Shown piece after piece: positions 63,260-64,000 of a stretch of 64,000 nucleotides of DNA. The notes beneath the pieces were generated by a model that was given only the letters and a program-made list of their open reading frames with translations, had not been told where the DNA came from and did not search any database. Within the stretch, counting starts at the first letter, position 1; every line of letters begins with the position of its first letter. The position numbers were made by a program, and so were the translations under genes. The stretch covers positions 4,810,001-4,874,000 of the forward strand of contig NC_066597.1 of NCBI RefSeq assembly GCF_905475345.1, in the 5' to 3' direction. This DNA is from Vespula vulgaris (Eukaryota > Arthropoda > Insecta > Hymenoptera > Vespidae).

Positions 63260-64000
63260 TATATATTAGGAATACAAAGCTAAGAATTCTTTTTTGTAAC
63301 AAATATCGTTCCTAATATAATCATAAGATACTTTAAATCAGACATGTATTTTTTTTTTCAAATCTGTGTGATCACATTATTCTTCTTTTTTATTTCTTTT
63401 TTCATGAAAAAACATTAATTTTTATCATGGTTAGTGAGCTTTTTCCATTCGGCGCCAATTTGCGAACGTCATAATTGCAGTGCCGATAGCGGTCGTGATT
63501 ATAATTTTATCCACACAACCAGCTAACCACACTGCCAACATGCCGATCGCAATGAAATGAAAATTGTCCTCCTATTTCAAAGTGAAATTTATCTTTCTCA
63601 TCGAAATTTTCTTGTCACACACGTTGCTCATCTTTCTTCTCTGTCGTTACCTGTAACAGACTATTCGAACAAGTTCCTACGTTATTTTATTTGTTGGTAG
63701 GATATTTATAATATCATTACTTTATTTTCTACTCATTTTCTATACTCATTTCTCATTCATATACATGTATACACGTGTTTTTTTTGTACACAAGCATACA
63801 CGCATGTATGTATGTATAATTAGATATAATCCATGATGTATGTATGTATGTATGTATGTGTATATTTATATATAAACGTTTATTTTATTTTAACATATAT
63901 AAATATAAGCTATAAAGCTACATATATAATTATACAAAGTGAGTATTCCTTCCTCCGCCATTATTTTTTTTTTTCACAAGAAAAAAAGAGAGACAAAAAG
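62716..64000. other. RPB8 intron, microsatellite-rich
   Basis: Probably intron of RPB8. It holds a CT tract (about 63038-63088), a TTA trinucleotide run (about 63218-63260), TGTA repeats (about 63800-63860) and AT-rich sequence. A balanced 150-base patch near 63430-63575 has an exon-like ORF, listed separately. Confidence 0.55.
63431..63571 (-). other. Possible terminal exon of an unknown minus-strand gene or isoform
   Basis: Bounded by an acceptor-like TAG at 63572-63574 and ending at TAA (63431-63433), it codes 46 residues with two hydrophobic segments, IAIGMLAVWLAGCV and IIITTAIGTAIMTFA, and a basic end, NWRRMEKAH. The patch is less AT-rich than the intron around it. A second minus-strand frame overlaps and is also open, and the pyrimidine tract before the acceptor is poor. 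It could be an alternative last exon or a nested gene. No family is recognised. Confidence 0.2.

Noticed and set aside
1..64000. CRISPR arrays, operons, riboswitches, rRNA or tRNA genes
   Set aside because: Eukaryotic intron-bearing DNA; the regular repeats are microsatellites or diverged tandem duplications, not spaced palindromic repeats, and no tRNA box pair was seen.

Overview
This is insect nuclear DNA: AT-rich, full of introns, and crowded with simple repeats (GA/CT, TA, poly-T, AAAG, AAT and TAG tracts). No bacterial features, CRISPR array, rRNA or tRNA was seen. The gene set (an ecdysone-pathway mitochondrial P450, a Form3/INF2-type formin, slalom, pelota, condensin CAP-G, DNAAF10, RPB8) fits a holometabolous insect. 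I favour Hymenoptera from the style of the proteins, but that is inference.

Layout. 1427-19266 (+) is the 3' part of an INF2/Form3-type formin: 25 coding exons in one continuous frame of 1781 residues, with the 5' end lying before the window. 21460-29589 (-) is a complete 10-exon CYP314A1-type P450 (shade, 524 residues). 29590-42750 is about 13 kb without a convincing coding gene, rich in microsatellites. 42751-45978 (-) is ADCK2 (10 exons, 582 residues). 47265-47693 (+) is single-exon TMEM216. 49118-51076 (-) is slalom/SLC35B2 (8 exons, 441 residues). 51735-53665 (-) is pelota (9 exons, 386 residues). 54762-58114 (+) is condensin CAP-G (7 exons, 919 residues). 58546-59930 (+) is DNAAF10/WDR92 (4 exons, 357 residues). 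62598-62715 (-) is the last exon of RPB8. The exon models were built by hand from GT-AG sites, frame continuity and family resemblance. Every multi-exon model sums to a multiple of three.

The half from 42 to 60 kb is a compact run of housekeeping genes with short introns. The first 42 kb has long introns and diverged local tandem duplications. The genes do not form one pathway. DNAAF10 and TMEM216 are both linked to cilia, and CAP-G and pelota are general cell-maintenance genes.

Items most worth a second look: three successive RNA-like hairpins at 37768-37910 in the gene-poor stretch; two TTAA-flanked piggyBac-like non-autonomous elements (21018-21181 and 26123-26598); a 168-bp-period tandem array inside shade intron 1; and an unrecognised 58-codon ORF at 60761-60937 next to YY1/Pho-like motifs.
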